From assembly GCA_018398765.1 (NCBI GenBank), contig JAHBMJ010000091.1, positions 5,001 to 57,065 on the forward strand: a DNA stretch of 52,065 bases. Direction: 5' to 3'. The notes under the pieces were generated by a model. That model was not told where the DNA came from. It worked only from the letters and a program-made list of their open reading frames with translations, and did not search any database. This DNA is from Chromera velia. Lineage: Eukaryota; Sar; Chromeraceae. Position numbers and translations under genes: made by a program. Positions 34,823 through 45,628 of this stretch are shown one piece after another (position 1 is the stretch's first letter; each line of letters opens with the position of its first letter).

Positions 34823-37200
34823 GAGAAAGAGAGAAAGCAAAAAAATAAGTAAACAAATAAATACATAAATGAATAAAGAAAGAAAGAAAGAAAGAGGGAG
34901 GGATGGAGTGCCCCCTTATAGTCTTGAGACAGAGCGTCGGTCACAGGCAGTGACTTCTCAGAATCGGGGAGACTTGCAGAGAGGACTACAAAAACGGATC
35001 AATATCTCAAATGAACAAAATGATGACAGTGTCCAAGGAAAGGGAAAGAAAAAGCAAAACACACTGACCAAATGCTTCAACCCTGGCACTGCGCCCATCA
35101 CATAGGTCCTGTACAGAGGGTTTGCCTCGAATGGGTTTCCGTTCAGTGTCAAGGTCCTGCAGAAAGGAGTTCAGAACAAAACTTGCCGTTGCTTTACTCA
35201 CCTCTGTAGTGTCAGTATTTGAGAAACTGATGTTGAGCAGGAGTGAGACCAGATTCAGATAGGCAGACCACTTTCCACGGCAGACTCCCACAGAGAATGA
35301 GGGAACAAAAGGACGCAGTGAGGAAGGAACAAACGTGGAAGTGTGAAAGCAACAAAAGAGTTTTATTTTCTGATCCTCGACTGTAAGGCTGATTTTCCTG
35401 TCCTGTCGGTACGCAGGGTCAAAGGGAGGGTAAGAAGAGAAGCGGACAGGCAGGGAAGAGGAGGATTTCTAAAGGAAGAAAAATACCTAGACAGCCTCTT
35501 TTCGTGAACGGACAAAAGGAAGGAAGGAAAAAGAAATGAAAACAAACAAGAAGGAAAAAAAAAAAAAAGAACAAAATCTCCACCCAACCACCCGATGACC
35601 CCCTATCCACTGACTCACTTGAGTCCGGGAAGTTCCCTCAGTTTGTCGACCTCCTTCAGTCTGCAGCCATTCAGAAACACAAAATCACTTTCCATTGGTT
35701 GAAAAGGAGGCACTGCATAAATTCCAAAGCTGAGAGGGGTGATTCAGAAGTTGTGCGAGGCGGGGATTGGCGCTCTCTTTGGTTAAGAAACAAAATGGCG
35801 AGGTCATTCAACAGTTTGTCTGACGAACACTTGAGCTTGTCTGCGGACAGAGCGTTAGAGCCCGACTTTTTTTCCCTCTAATTCTCTCTCCTTTTTGCTT
35901 TTTTCCCCACCATTTTTCCCTCTGCTGCTCTCTCCTTGACCTACTTTGTGAATTTATTTGCGTGCAGGTAGAGAGTGTGAAGGTTGGGGAATTGCAGCAG
36001 CGAGTCCTCGATTCTCCTCAACTTGTTGAACGAAACATCGAGCCAGAGAAGCCGAGCGGCAGGGTGGGGCATCACATGCAGGAGCGCCTGTGGAAGGATC
36101 TCCAGTGATTGGATCTGCGAGGGGGGGGACCGTTCGCGAAAAGAAAAGGAAAGGGGAGTCGGTGGAGGCCAAAGCAGGGGATTCGCTTGTTCAGAAGACG
36201 GGAAGGAAGGAAGCAATGTTTCAAGTGCTTTTGTGGAATGAACGTGTACCTGTACGAGACAAGCAGGGAAAAAGAGACTTCATGGGTAAGATTCCCCCTA
36301 CAGCACTTGAAAGGCAGAGAAATGAAGTGGGGGAACTCGCGAGATCTAAAGCTGCTTACGATCTCATTCTTGGTAAAAATACTTGCAAGGTGAAAGAAGG
36401 GTGGTCACTTGCTCGGTAAATTGGCGTGAAACCGGGTTGCAGTGCACACTCCCTTTCCAGAACCTCTCCTTTTTGATCAGTGAATTGGTCAATGAGGGAC
36501 CGATTCGTAAAGAGCAGAGCATTGCCTTTCGCACTGTAGATGATGTAATTCAGCATGCAAATTGAGAGACGTGGTGAGAAAGCACAGTCAAAGATCAGCG
36601 AAATAAGCAGACGGGTTGATGCACAGACCTCATTGTTGGAAAGGCGCACGGAGGTCGGAATTGAAACCACAAGTTTTTGTTTCGCGCTGATTGCCTGCTT
36701 GATTGCCGGTTGGGAGAGCGCCGCAGTGGTGTTTCCAGGGCCCTGCAAAAGGTCATTCGTTTACGCAGTTCAGAAGTTTTCAGACTCATTTCTTTCCATG
36801 GACTCCTGCAAGCATGCGAATCTCCTCAGACATGTATTCAAAAAAGTGACTGACCTGCAAGAGGACCTTCTGGGTGTCCATGGTTGACTGCAGTACGGTG
36901 CTTGACATCGATTCAGCGGCAGTGCTTTGCGTCTTGTCCCCCCTTTCTCCCTCCACCCTCTTGTCAGGCTTCTTGACGCCAAACCGAGGGTCCTCTTCTT
37001 CCAGCTCTGCAAGCGAAAGGAAGTGTATATGGGTCGGGCTTGAAGATGCATGGAAGGAAGGAAGCGCGCGCTCCAGTATCGATTCACGGTCTCTTTTACT
37101 CACCACTGAGGTCCTTTATCTCCTTGTACGAGAAGTCAATTGGCAGATGGCTCACCACATAGGCAGGCTGTCTGTGCGTCCCTCCCTTGGGCGACTCCAT
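33928..37200 (-). CDS. leucine-rich-repeat protein, LRRC51 (LRTOMT1)-like, eight exons
   Basis: Exons: 37200-37104, 37006-36855, 36742-36629, 36114-35945, 35660-35619, 35156-35069, 34429-34395, 34021-33928; all phases match, 263 aa. The order of motifs follows LRRC51. N-terminal: PIDFSYKEIKDLS. Then SVRLSNNEIQSLEIL, LLWLDVSFNKLRRIED, NLHTLYLHANKFTKL, LPGLKTLTLNGNPFEANPLY, a capping DHSPLTDLDLEW, and AEMWRAGFEKR with a basic coiled tail. The human protein is shorter (about 190 aa); the extra length is a charged insert after residue 33. LRRC51-type proteins are widespread in ciliated eukaryotes, so a flagellar role in zoospores is plausible but unproven. Introns contain AG, CA, GACA and G-run repeats. 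Confidence 0.88.
34130..34310. repeat. (CT)n(CA)n(CCCT)n(AG)n microsatellites
   Basis: Compound repeats in the last intron of the LRRC51-like gene. Confidence 0.9.
34600..34900. repeat. (GACA)n/(GAAA)n array and nearby poly-G
   Basis: Purine-rich tetranucleotide repeats in an LRRC51-like intron. A run of 19 G lies at 34459-34477, just downstream of the exon boundary at 34429. Confidence 0.9.
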
Positions 37201-37770
37201 CTCAACAGTACCGCAAAGACAGGCAGACAGCTATATACAGGTAGGCAGACTGACTGAGCTCAACTGAATTGTCAAAGAGAAGTTGGCAGGTAGGCACTCG
37301 GCTGAGCAAGTGATCAAAGGCAGTGGTACTTGGTCAATCAGTAGGATGAGTTGTGTATTCTCTCGCCTACTAGCGCACCAGCCACCAGGCTGTCTGTGGA
37401 GAAAAACACAGGTCGATCAAATTATATAAAGCAAGGCAATCCACTACGAATGGCGTCGGGCCCCGGCGACGCACCATGATCGGCGTGGGGGCGCGGCTCC
37501 CGGCCCCACGCCAATAATAATGATGCATGCCTCATGCATCAATCAGTCTGTCAGAAGTGAGTGGTGGACTGACTTCTGGACGACAGTGAGTGAGCTGTCC
37601 TCGTATGTGGTGTTAATACTCCGGAAGCTTGTGCATAAGCGTGCTGTTGAACACTTTTCCGTCGTGGGCAGGGCAGGTTGTGTTTGGTTTCGTTGCGGGA
37701 AGGTTGCACGAGAGACTGCAGTTCAGCCCTGTGCTCGTCCATCCGTGTCTTCGTTCGGGGTTTTGTTATC
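37201..37770. promoter_or_regulatory. bidirectional promoter region, LRRC51-like / FabZ
   Basis: 570 bp between divergent start codons. A perfect 9-bp-arm hairpin (GGCGTGGGG / CCCCACGCC) lies near 37481-37513 in a GC-rich block, followed by AT- and GCATGC-rich sequence. Confidence 0.45.
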
Positions 37771-38412
37771 ATGAGTCTGGCCTGTCTTGCATTTTTGCTG
37801 CTTTCCTGGCATTGTGCTGCCTTCATTCCCAACCAGCCAGTATGGAGACGTGCAGCATCGCTGACAAGAAGCGGGGAACGGATGGAGACGGCTCTGCAGG
37901 AGACTGCAGAAGGCGATGCTGAGTGGAAGGGAGCTGAAGCCGTCTCCGGTCTTACAAAGGGTGTGGATGCAATCTTTGACATTGAAAAGATCAAGACGAT
38001 TCTTCCCCATCGATATCCATTCCTTCTGGTCGACAAGGTGATTGAGTTCGAACCGGGAAAGAGAGCTGTCGGCATCAAGAATGTGGCAATGAATGAGCCG
38101 CAGTTCACCGGTCACTTTCCTGAGCGGGCAATCATGCCGGGAGTTTTGCAAGTGGAGGCGATGGCTCAGCTCGGAGGAGTTGTATGCCTGCAGGATCCTG
38201 TTTCCGATGGTACTGGTGATTTCTTTTTTGCGGGTGTCGATGGAGTCCGCTGGAAGAGACCTGTGGTGCCTGGAGACACTCTTGTAATGGAGATGGAGCT
38301 GGTGTCGTGGAAACCGAAGTTTGGTATTGCGAAAATGAAGGGATCGGCGTACGTCAACGGAGAGAAGGCCATTGAGGTTAAGGAGTTCATTTTTGCGCTC
38401 GTCAAATCCTAA
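37771..38412 (+). CDS. fabZ: (3R)-hydroxyacyl-[ACP] dehydratase FabZ, plastid-targeted
   Basis: A single-exon 213-aa enzyme that dehydrates 3-hydroxyacyl-ACP in type II fatty-acid synthesis. The N-terminus is a hydrophobic signal peptide (MSLACLAFLLLSWHCA) followed by AFIPNQPVWRRAAS. The Phe just after the predicted cleavage and the basic Ser/Ala-rich stretch are the bipartite signature of complex red plastids. The mature domain starts near residue 64. LPHRYPFLLVD (78-88) and GHFPERAIMPGVLQVEAMAQ (114-133) are diagnostic, with catalytic His115 and Glu129. FabZ acts in the plastid with FabI, FabG and ACP encoded elsewhere. The start is the first ATG of the frame. A 22-bp tandem duplication overlaps the stop codon. 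Identity very sure; plastid location inferred. Confidence 0.95.
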   Translation: MSLACLAFLLLSWHCAAFIPNQPVWRRAASLTRSGERMETALQETAEGDAEWKGAEAVSGLTKGVDAIFDIEKIKTILPHRYPFLLVDKVIEFEPGKRAVGIKNVAMNEPQFTGHFPERAIMPGVLQVEAMAQLGGVVCLQDPVSDGTGDFFFAGVDGVRWKRPVVPGDTLVMEMELVSWKPKFGIAKMKGSAYVNGEKAIEVKEFIFALVKS

Positions 38413-38450
38413 TTGTTCGAGAAACCTTTCCTAATTGTTCGAGAAACTTT
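38407..38450 (+). repeat. 22-bp tandem duplication at the fabZ stop
   Basis: Two copies of TCCTAATTGTTCGAGAAAC (starts 38407 and 38429). The first copy contains the fabZ stop codon. Confidence 0.85.
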
Positions 38451-38786
38451 GCCTCTGCCTAAGGATTTTTTGGTCACAGAGTTCGTCGACAAACGAAAAA
38501 AGGAACGTATGCAGGCACAAAGAAACTCCCAAGCGGTTATGAGATGCAACGATGAGGTCAAAATTGCTGTGAGAAACAAAGAAAAACAGAGCAGCTGTTT
38601 CAGACTTGAAAAGTTTTGTGCGTTCTTCATTGCTTCCAGGATTGCCCCTTCTCTTCCTCTCGCCGCCAAATCTGGTCGCCTTTCCGTCTGAGTCATCCAC
38701 GCACAAAAATGCTAGCGCTAGTGACGAACCCCTTCGTTTTTTTTGTTGACTTGATGGATCTTGCCTTCCACCTCGCTCCGAAGTCC

Positions 38787-38830
<44 letters not shown>

Positions 38831-38925
38831 CTTTTTTTCTTTCTTTCTTTCTTTCCTTTCTTTCTTTTCTTTCTTTCTTTCTTTCTTTTTCTTTCTTTCT
38901 TTCTTTTTCTTTCTTTCTTTCTTTT

Positions 38926-38965
<40 letters not shown>

Positions 38966-39085
38966 TCACTCTTTTTCTTTCTTTCTTTCTTTCTTTCTTT
39001 CACTCTTTTTCTTTCTTTCTTTCTTTCTTTCTTTCACTCTTTTTCTTTCACTCTTTTTCTTTCACTCTTTTTCTTTCACTCCTTT

Positions 39086-39141
<56 letters not shown>

Positions 39142-39251
39142 TCACTCTTTTTCTTTCTTTCTTTCTCTCTTTCTTTCTTTCTTTCTTTCTTTCTTTCACT
39201 CTTTTTCTTTCTTTCTTTCTCTCTTTCTTTCTTTCTTTCTTTCACTCTTTT

Positions 39252-39283
<32 letters not shown>

Positions 39284-39315
39284 TCACTTTTTTTCTTTCT
39301 TTCTTTCACTCTTTT

Positions 39316-39351
<36 letters not shown>

Positions 39352-40511
39352 GCACTCTTTTTCTCAATTACTCCCAAATGCGATACGGTCAATGCAGTGT
39401 TATGCAGTGTCCGAGTCCATACAATTGACTTTAAATTATATATACACACATTTATGAATATAAGAGATCTTTGTATTAAATCGATCTTTGGTACTCAATT
39501 TATCCCTAGATCTAGCCCTAGATCGATTTACCCACTAATTTGCTTACTAGGATTTGTCGAGTTTAAAAGAATGATTACCACTGTTTTGGTTATACCAAAA
39601 GTTCCCCTGGTCAAAAACAACGGTAATCGATGTAACTGTGCATGATTACCGTAATTAACCAGAAAAATAGTTACTAGAGTTACCAGGCGGCCTAAGTTAA
39701 TTGGCCACCTAACGGCCGCCAAGGTAACTAAACAACTATAGCCAAACAAAGTTGGTTACTCCTAACAGCATAGTGTACTAAGCATATGTAGAAGATCGGA
39801 ACTTTAATATATAATGATTCGTATTATAGTGAAATCTAAGTCATTATTCATAATTGATTGATAGGTTCTGCACTAGGCTTTCCCACTATGTCAATGATCA
39901 GTCAACCTGTTGTCATTTATGATGCAGTGATTTTAATATTACATGCTAGTACCTATGTTTTCCAGAGTACTATAGAACACAGTCCCCAGTCTATAAACTA
40001 GACTTAAAGAGTTGTTACCGCAAACACAAATAATTTATATTTAACAGAATTAATTGACGATTTCAAAAAAATTTTTATGAATCAAAACTTCTGAGCCATC
40101 ATGCAGCCTAGCATGCATGCCTTCAAACTTCGAAGTTTTCTTAACAATCCTGCAAATTTAATTAGCGCTCAAAAAGGACTGCACTCGAAATCTTCTGCGC
40201 GCTCGGAGTTCATGCAAACTGCGGTACCAAAACTAAGACACATGTTAACAGTTGGTGTATTTAAAAGCTGGGAGCTAGAACTTTTTCCTGTCACAAGTTC
40301 AAACGGTCACTGTCAACAGATCTGTCACTGTCTCGCTGAATTTCAAAGTCCATCACCATTTCAGAGCTTCTTCATTCTTTTCGTCAGTTTAAGCAGTCGG
40401 TCAACGACGGTCGGCTTCTTGGGGATGTATACTCTGCAACAGAGAGCAGCGTCACCCAATGAACGCACAGACCGGTTGAGAACTGGATACCTTTGTTTGA
40501 GAATTGGAAGC
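38413..40511. other. convergent intergenic region with CTTT array
   Basis: After fabZ come about 370 bp of possible 3' UTR, then the CTTT array, then about 1.1 kb of AT-rich DNA. No gene is recognised. Open frames in the array are artefacts of its repeats. Confidence 0.5.
38790..39363 (+). repeat. (CTTT)n array with a CACTCTTTTT higher-order unit
   Basis: About 570 bp of CTTT units. A CACTCTTTTT variant recurs many times at spacings that are multiples of a few units, giving a higher-order pattern. Confidence 0.95.
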
Positions 40512-41226
40512 CTACTTTGCTTCTGCTTGCAGATCGTCGTCCGATCTCTTTGCCAGTTCAGCTTGCACTTCCACAAGGTCGGCAAGACGCTTGACCTGCT
40601 TTTGCTGCAGCAAAACATTCGTAAGCTTGTTTGTTTACGAACAAAAAAGAATGCCAGTGTCTAGAGGCAAGAGTTGAAGGGGAAGGCACCCGGGCACTAA
40701 GAACCTGTTGTGCCAGAATGTCGACGAAAGCAGTCTTATCGGCCTCCTCTTGGCCTTCGAGATCGGCAAGGCGATCACGTTCTTGCGCTCGCATCTCGGA
40801 AAGCTTGTTCAACTCCACAGAATCCAGCTGCGCGACTCAGCAACATGGGCGCTGTCCTGGACGGTCTAAGTTCCGCTTTATGGTCGAAAGTCCCGTCGAG
40901 CAAAGGTCAAAGCAGACAGACCGTTGGCTCTTCCATGTGGATGTTGATCACAGGAAAGGGAGGCGGGTTCTCATCTCCTGCAGGTTTTTGGAGAGCAGCG
41001 AAAAACCGCGTGGATTGAGGCTCCTTCATCCCGGGACCGCAGTCGTTTGACCGGTGACGGACCGACCTGCAAAGTAAGCTTTTTTCAAATGTAATGTGGA
41101 CAGCAGCATCGTTTGGAAGCTTCTTGTGGCACCGATTCAAATCTGAGGCTCGATACTCACGTGCGCGTTGTTCACAAGCGCATTGGAAACGATTAGGAGA
41201 GAGAGAAAGAGGCAGTACTTCAGCAT
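40512..41226 (-). CDS. secreted or organelle-targeted coiled-coil protein, about 4 exons
   Basis: Not recognised. Exon 1 (41226-41161) encodes MLKYCLFLSLLIVSNALVNNAH, a clear signal peptide, ending at GTGAGT. Exon 2 ends at 40922 (AFVFNIHMEEPT-type region; FPVINIHMEEPT seen). Exon 3 is 40827-40705 and exon 4 is 40604-40512; these encode a long coiled coil: ELNKLSEMRAQERDRLADLE, then KRLADLVEVQAELAKRSD and a stop. The start of exon 2 is unresolved. The good acceptor at 41067 does not match the phase of exon 1. An acceptor near 41123 does match but leaves an intron of only 38 nt. The introns 3' of exons 2 and 3 use GTCTGT and GTTCTT donors. The length is about 140-160 aa. Function unknown. Confidence 0.6.
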
Positions 41227-41841
41227 TTTTTTTTCAAGTTCCGCGATTGAATGTGTGACTGGCCAGAGCAACGAAATCGACGCTGAATGGCTGCAGATCG
41301 ACCTCTGGACCAAATGGAGTGGTCAGACTGCCTCAATCGCTCCGGCGCTAGGGCAGATCGAAATTCATCGCTCGATCGTGATGAAGACACTGCCTGCTGA
41401 GTGCATGCGCGCTTGATTATATAATTCTGACAGCTAGACCATTCAATCGATCTGACAGAACTGCCAGAACCGGAAGCAATGATGAATGTGTTGCTATGAA
41501 GGGCGCGCTACACACGAATGCATTGGGTGTTGCATGCATGCAGGCAACTCGCGCTTCAGTGCAACAGACGCACATTAATGCAACACGCGGGTGGATGCAA
41601 CTGTCAAGCATTCAATGTTGCAGTGTTGCACTCAACAACGATGCAGCATATATATATATATGCGCGATCGTTGCAGTGTCAGTACCTCCCAGCTTTCGCA
41701 CGTACTACAACCACACACCAGACTTGCATGATTTAGCTTAGCTCGGTGAGGTTCAAATCATTGGGCCGTTGAAGGCGACTTGGCGCAACGTTTCCAGACC
41801 TCGAGACGGAAGCTGAACAACGCCGGGTTTCGCAGAGCTCC
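41227..41841. other. divergent intergenic region
   Basis: 615 bp between divergent start codons, presumably with both promoters. GCATGCATGCA and TATATATATA blocks occur. No gene is seen. Confidence 0.4.
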
Positions 41842-43782
41842 ATGCATGCAGTCAGCCCCACAAAGCCAATTGAGTGTCTTGGTGAGGACCTGATCTCAGT
41901 GAAGATGGTTTTTTTGCCCCGCTTCTTCGTTTTTCTCTCTGTCCGTCGCCGGCAGCTTCCCTTGTTTCTTTTGGGTCTTCTTTTGCAGACCCTCTCCAGC
42001 TTTTTGGCAGTCACCCGGACAGAGTCCCGAATTCCTGAAGCTTGTATAGCGCGCTTCTCCTACCCGTCCACCGACACTCTTTTCCTTCACCCGCGTTTAG
42101 TTTATCCCTTCAGAATGCGCAAAAGACGCACGAAAGCCTCCGAGCAGAGAGAAGAGGCTAGTGATCGATCTCAGGGCCGAGGCGAAGAGCAGCCAGCGCA
42201 AAAAAAGCGGAAGGCAATGCCTTTCGGGTACAGTCTGCCAGAGGATACAAGCCCGTCGCAGAGGGAACGCGTGACTGCGTGCGTGCAAAGAAGTGTCAGG
42301 GTTTTTGACCGATTCCTTGAGAAGAGACGACCAGCTCAGCACACGCTGTGTGCTTTTCTGCAGCTGAAGTTCTTCGTTGCCCAATTCTCCCACGTGAACC
42401 ACAGCAGTCAGTTTTCGCTTTCGCGTCCTGCAGAGAAGCTCTCAAGTCAGGCAACTGAAGAGATGTGTTTACGAACACCAAGGGGGATTCCATTCGTGCT
42501 CGATTGCGGCTGCGGTACCGGTTCTTCCACATTCGGCTTGGCCCTCAGCCGTCCAGATCTGCCGATCGTTGGAGTGGACAGGTCCAGAGACCGTCTGACG
42601 AGACGGAACAGTTTCAAGATGGGAAGAATACCCCCGAATATTTTGCTTCTTCGGGCAGAACTGACTGACCTTTGGTACCTCTTGGCCCTCGAAGCTGCAG
42701 GATTTGACCTGCTTCCGCTCTACAGAGATGCACTTGAGAGACAGAAGGAGGGAGAAAGAGAAGCGAAAAAAGGGTTTATTCTTTCTTGTTCAGAGGACGA
42801 TATACCCTTCTGTCAGTATCCCCAGTCCTTCTTCTCAGAGGAGCCGACCCTCAGACGAGTGAAAGACTTGCTCTTCAACAGTGCAAAGGCATCCACAGAG
42901 GAAGTGCAGGACACCTCGCGTGTCCCGCCTCAGGTTGACCTTCGAGGACCAGTCAGCAGTCGAAAGTCCGATGTACACAAGATTTTCATTTCGGAAGACG
43001 AGCTGGCCCAGATACTGAGTGTAAACACCTGCCTCTGTCACCAACTGTTGCTGTATCCGAATCCAATGCCAAAAAAAAGGGATCTCTCGAAACGCATTCA
43101 CGGAAACACAGATCTCATCTGCCTTTTGGCGGTAAGTACGGTCTTTTCTTCCATCCTCGTCATATGTCGTCCTGTCTCAGCAATTAGTGCTCTCACGGAA
43201 ATTCTTTCTTCATGAAGCTGGTTGGAGATCCTGCAGCGTGTGTGGAACATCGGATATCGCCGTTTTGGTGCCGGCATGTACTTTTTTGTCAATGCAAATA
43301 GAATGTCTGTTCTTCTTGGCTTGCTGTTCTGTATGCAGGCAGGGCCTCTCGAGAGTTTGACGTTGCGAAGCAATTGGAGTCAGTACCTTTGGGAGTTTCT
43401 TTCGGCAACTGAGGACCTTGCTGCTCTAGGCCGAGATTGGAAGGGACGGGGGGGGGGTGAAGGGGAGAGTCGCAGTCAAAGTGAGGGTGAGAGAAGAGAA
43501 GGGCGGGATGAGGGAAATCCAGATGCTTGTAGAGGTGTTGAAGGAGAAGGACAAGGAGAGGAAAGACAAGGTGCCTCAGAAAGAGCAGGGGACTCCCTGG
43601 ACTTTCGAAGAGCGAGTGAGGCTCTTCTGACACGTGCTGCAGAGTTCTGTATTAAGGCCAAGAGCCGCTTGGAACCTCTGGACTTCATGGAAGCAGACAG
43701 GTTCGTCAGGAGTGTTTTAGTTAGTATGCGTGTAGCAATAGGCCGTGCGGCCATATACTCAGCAGGCAAGGCCCTGTTCTAA
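41842..43782 (+). CDS. TrmB-like tRNA (guanine-N7)-methyltransferase, two exons
   Basis: Exon 1 is 41842-43131 (GTAAGT donor) and exon 2 is 43339-43782; 577 aa. The core is a class I SAM-dependent methyltransferase: motif I LDCGCGTGSSTFGLALSRPD near residue 220, then IVGVDRSRDRL. The TrmB-specific YPNPMPKKRDLSKRIHGN lies near residue 405, and LTLRSNWSQYLWEF is in exon 2. TrmB makes m7G46 in tRNA. The protein is much longer than bacterial TrmB (about 240 aa). It has an N-terminal leader, about 110 polar residues inserted between the SAM and YPNP motifs, and a Gly/Glu/Ser-rich insert in exon 2. An alternative start at 41905 (MVFLPRFFVFLSV) would give a signal-peptide-like leader and possible plastid import; I kept the first ATG. 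The next gene starts 23 bp after the stop. Confidence 0.85.
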
Positions 43783-43805
43783 ACTCAGTTTGCTGGGACG
43801 ACCAC

Positions 43806-44059
43806 ATGAAGACATTGCGCTGTCTGTCGGCTCCGTGTTTTCGTTGTTCGGACTTGTTGCTCTCTCCAGTCGTCTATGCATTCAAGACCAGCGTGTTAGA
43901 AAGCAAACAAACGACAAGGGATACAGGGAGCACTTCGGAGTCGAATGGAGTCGCGAATCCGTTGTTTGTCTTGTGGCGTGTATAAGTCATGCAAGCTACA
44001 ATGGACAAATCACACGCACGCACGCATACACATGCACACACACGCGCGCGCATGAGGGA

Positions 44060-44095
<36 letters not shown>

Positions 44096-44579
44096 GAAAG
44101 CAAGGGGAAAGGCGAAACAAAAAGAAAATAGGAGACGAGGTAAGAAAGAGTGAGGAAGAAAAGGGACCTCTCATCGCGATGTGAATAGATACGATTTAGA
44201 ATTTCACTGCTCTTTTATGACCTTGTACAGATGAGCTTCAGGTCAGTCAAAGGGATTCTTAGTTCTTCTAATTGCTTCAACAAGTCAGCTGAACTTCAAT
44301 TCTCAGTGTTTCATGCTATAGTCTCGACCTCGATCTTCTGGAATTGGTTCACTTTGATTGACATTCAATGCATTGAATTCGGTCACACGTACATGCAGCT
44401 CCGAGCCTGTGGAGGCGCTCGATTTTCAGGAGCGTGGACCATCTCAGCAAAGCGCGCCAAAAGAGAGGAAAACTATGGGACCCTTTTTAGATGTTCAACG
44501 CAGAGCTCCCACATCTTTTGAAGACAAATATACAAAAGAAGGGGAGAAACTGAAGCAGCTTTCTTTTTGGGTTCCTTAA
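43806..44579 (+). CDS. 121-aa protein of unknown function with an 11-nt microexon
   Basis: Not recognised. Exons: 43806-43979 (58 codons, donor GTATAA), 44231-44241 (ATGAGCTTCAG, donor GTCAGT) and 44399-44579. Phases are 0, 0 to 2, then 2. The N-terminus MKTLRCLSAPCFRC looks like a mitochondrial presequence. The C-terminal part reads SSEPVEALDFQERGPSQQ and then GPFLDVQRRAPTSFEDKY, TKEGEKLKQLSFWVP. Alternatively the ATG of the microexon is the true start and the protein has only 63 residues. Intron 1 contains CA and GA repeats. A small mitochondrial protein is likely on the leader alone, which is weak evidence. Confidence 0.55.
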
Positions 44580-45075
44580 AAGTACGTCTGCAAAGTCTAT
44601 ATATGCAGCTTGCGCTAGAGCCTGAGTTTGCATATAGAAAACGTGTCATGCACGCATATATGCATGCGCGCCACTACAAGCGAATAATATGAATGAAAAA
44701 ATATAGATATAATCCAAAATGTGGAGTAGAAACTAGACTAAATTTAAAAGAATAAAACAGCAATGAAGGTATTTGACCAAAATGAAGGTGTAGCGTATAA
44801 CACAAAGTATTTTTGTTTCTGTAATACGCTAACAGCGGTCAAAGTAAAATTCAATCAAATTCACCAAATTACTCTGAAATTGAGTCTGAATGTCAAGCTC
44901 AGTGCTTTGTTTGAAATTCTGTAATATAATTTTTTGACTATATATTTTTTTGGATAAATCTATACTTTAATCTAAACTTTAGTCCAGCCGTGAACTGAAC
45001 CTTATTATTGCCCTTATACTAGGTTTTACTATACAAATTCAGCTAAGACCTAGTTAAGGTCCTAACTTAAGGATC

Positions 45076-45628
45076 TACACCAATCCTGTAGGGTTACACA
45101 ATTACTTTTTTCAAAATGTTTTGTTATACATTGTTTTGTTATACATTTTAATAGAATTTTGATGAATGAATTAGTACACACTTTAGTGTGCCTAGTAGTG
45201 TGCATTAATTCAAACTATCACTTTTAGCAATGCATTAAGTACACACTTCAACTTGACTTTAGTATGCATTAATTCAAACCATCACTTTTAGGAATGCATT
45301 ATTATACACTTTAGTGTGTATTAATTCTAGGTTTCATCTTCGTCTTCTTTTTTTTCTTCAGGATGGTTTGAAGGTACTGCTTTTGGAGCAATGGTGTCGT
45401 CAGCAACATGACAGGGAGAAGTTTTGAGCACAGTCAGAGCACTGAAGGCAAGGGTAAAAGAGCAGAGGCAGGAACACGGGGGGTGGGAGAGACGGTGTTA
45501 AAAGATTTATCTGGAATTATTGCACACTAATTGTTATATCTAGTGTTACAGACTTTTATGTGTAACAAAGGGGGGTCAGAAGTAATTGTTACACATTTAA
45601 CTTTGTGTAACACTACAGGATTGGTGTA
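45076..45628. mobile_element. 553-bp MITE-like element with 26-bp TIRs and 8-bp TSD
   Basis: The ends are inverted repeats of 26 bp with one mismatch (45076-45101 and 45603-45628; outer sequence TACACCAATCCTGTAG). They are flanked by a perfect 8-bp direct repeat TAAGGATC at 45068-45075 and 45629-45636. There is no transposase frame inside, so it would be a non-autonomous DNA transposon. An 8-bp target duplication fits hAT-type elements, but the superfamily is inference. Confidence 0.8.

Noticed and set aside
38431-39645. Open frames of Phe/Leu/Ser or Lys/Glu/Arg in the CTTT array
   Set aside because: A tetranucleotide repeat gives the same low-complexity peptide in every frame; there are no gene signals.
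44231-44521. 96-codon + frame starting at the microexon ATG
   Set aside because: It reads through the GTCAGT donor into intron sequence; the spliced frame is more protein-like and in phase.
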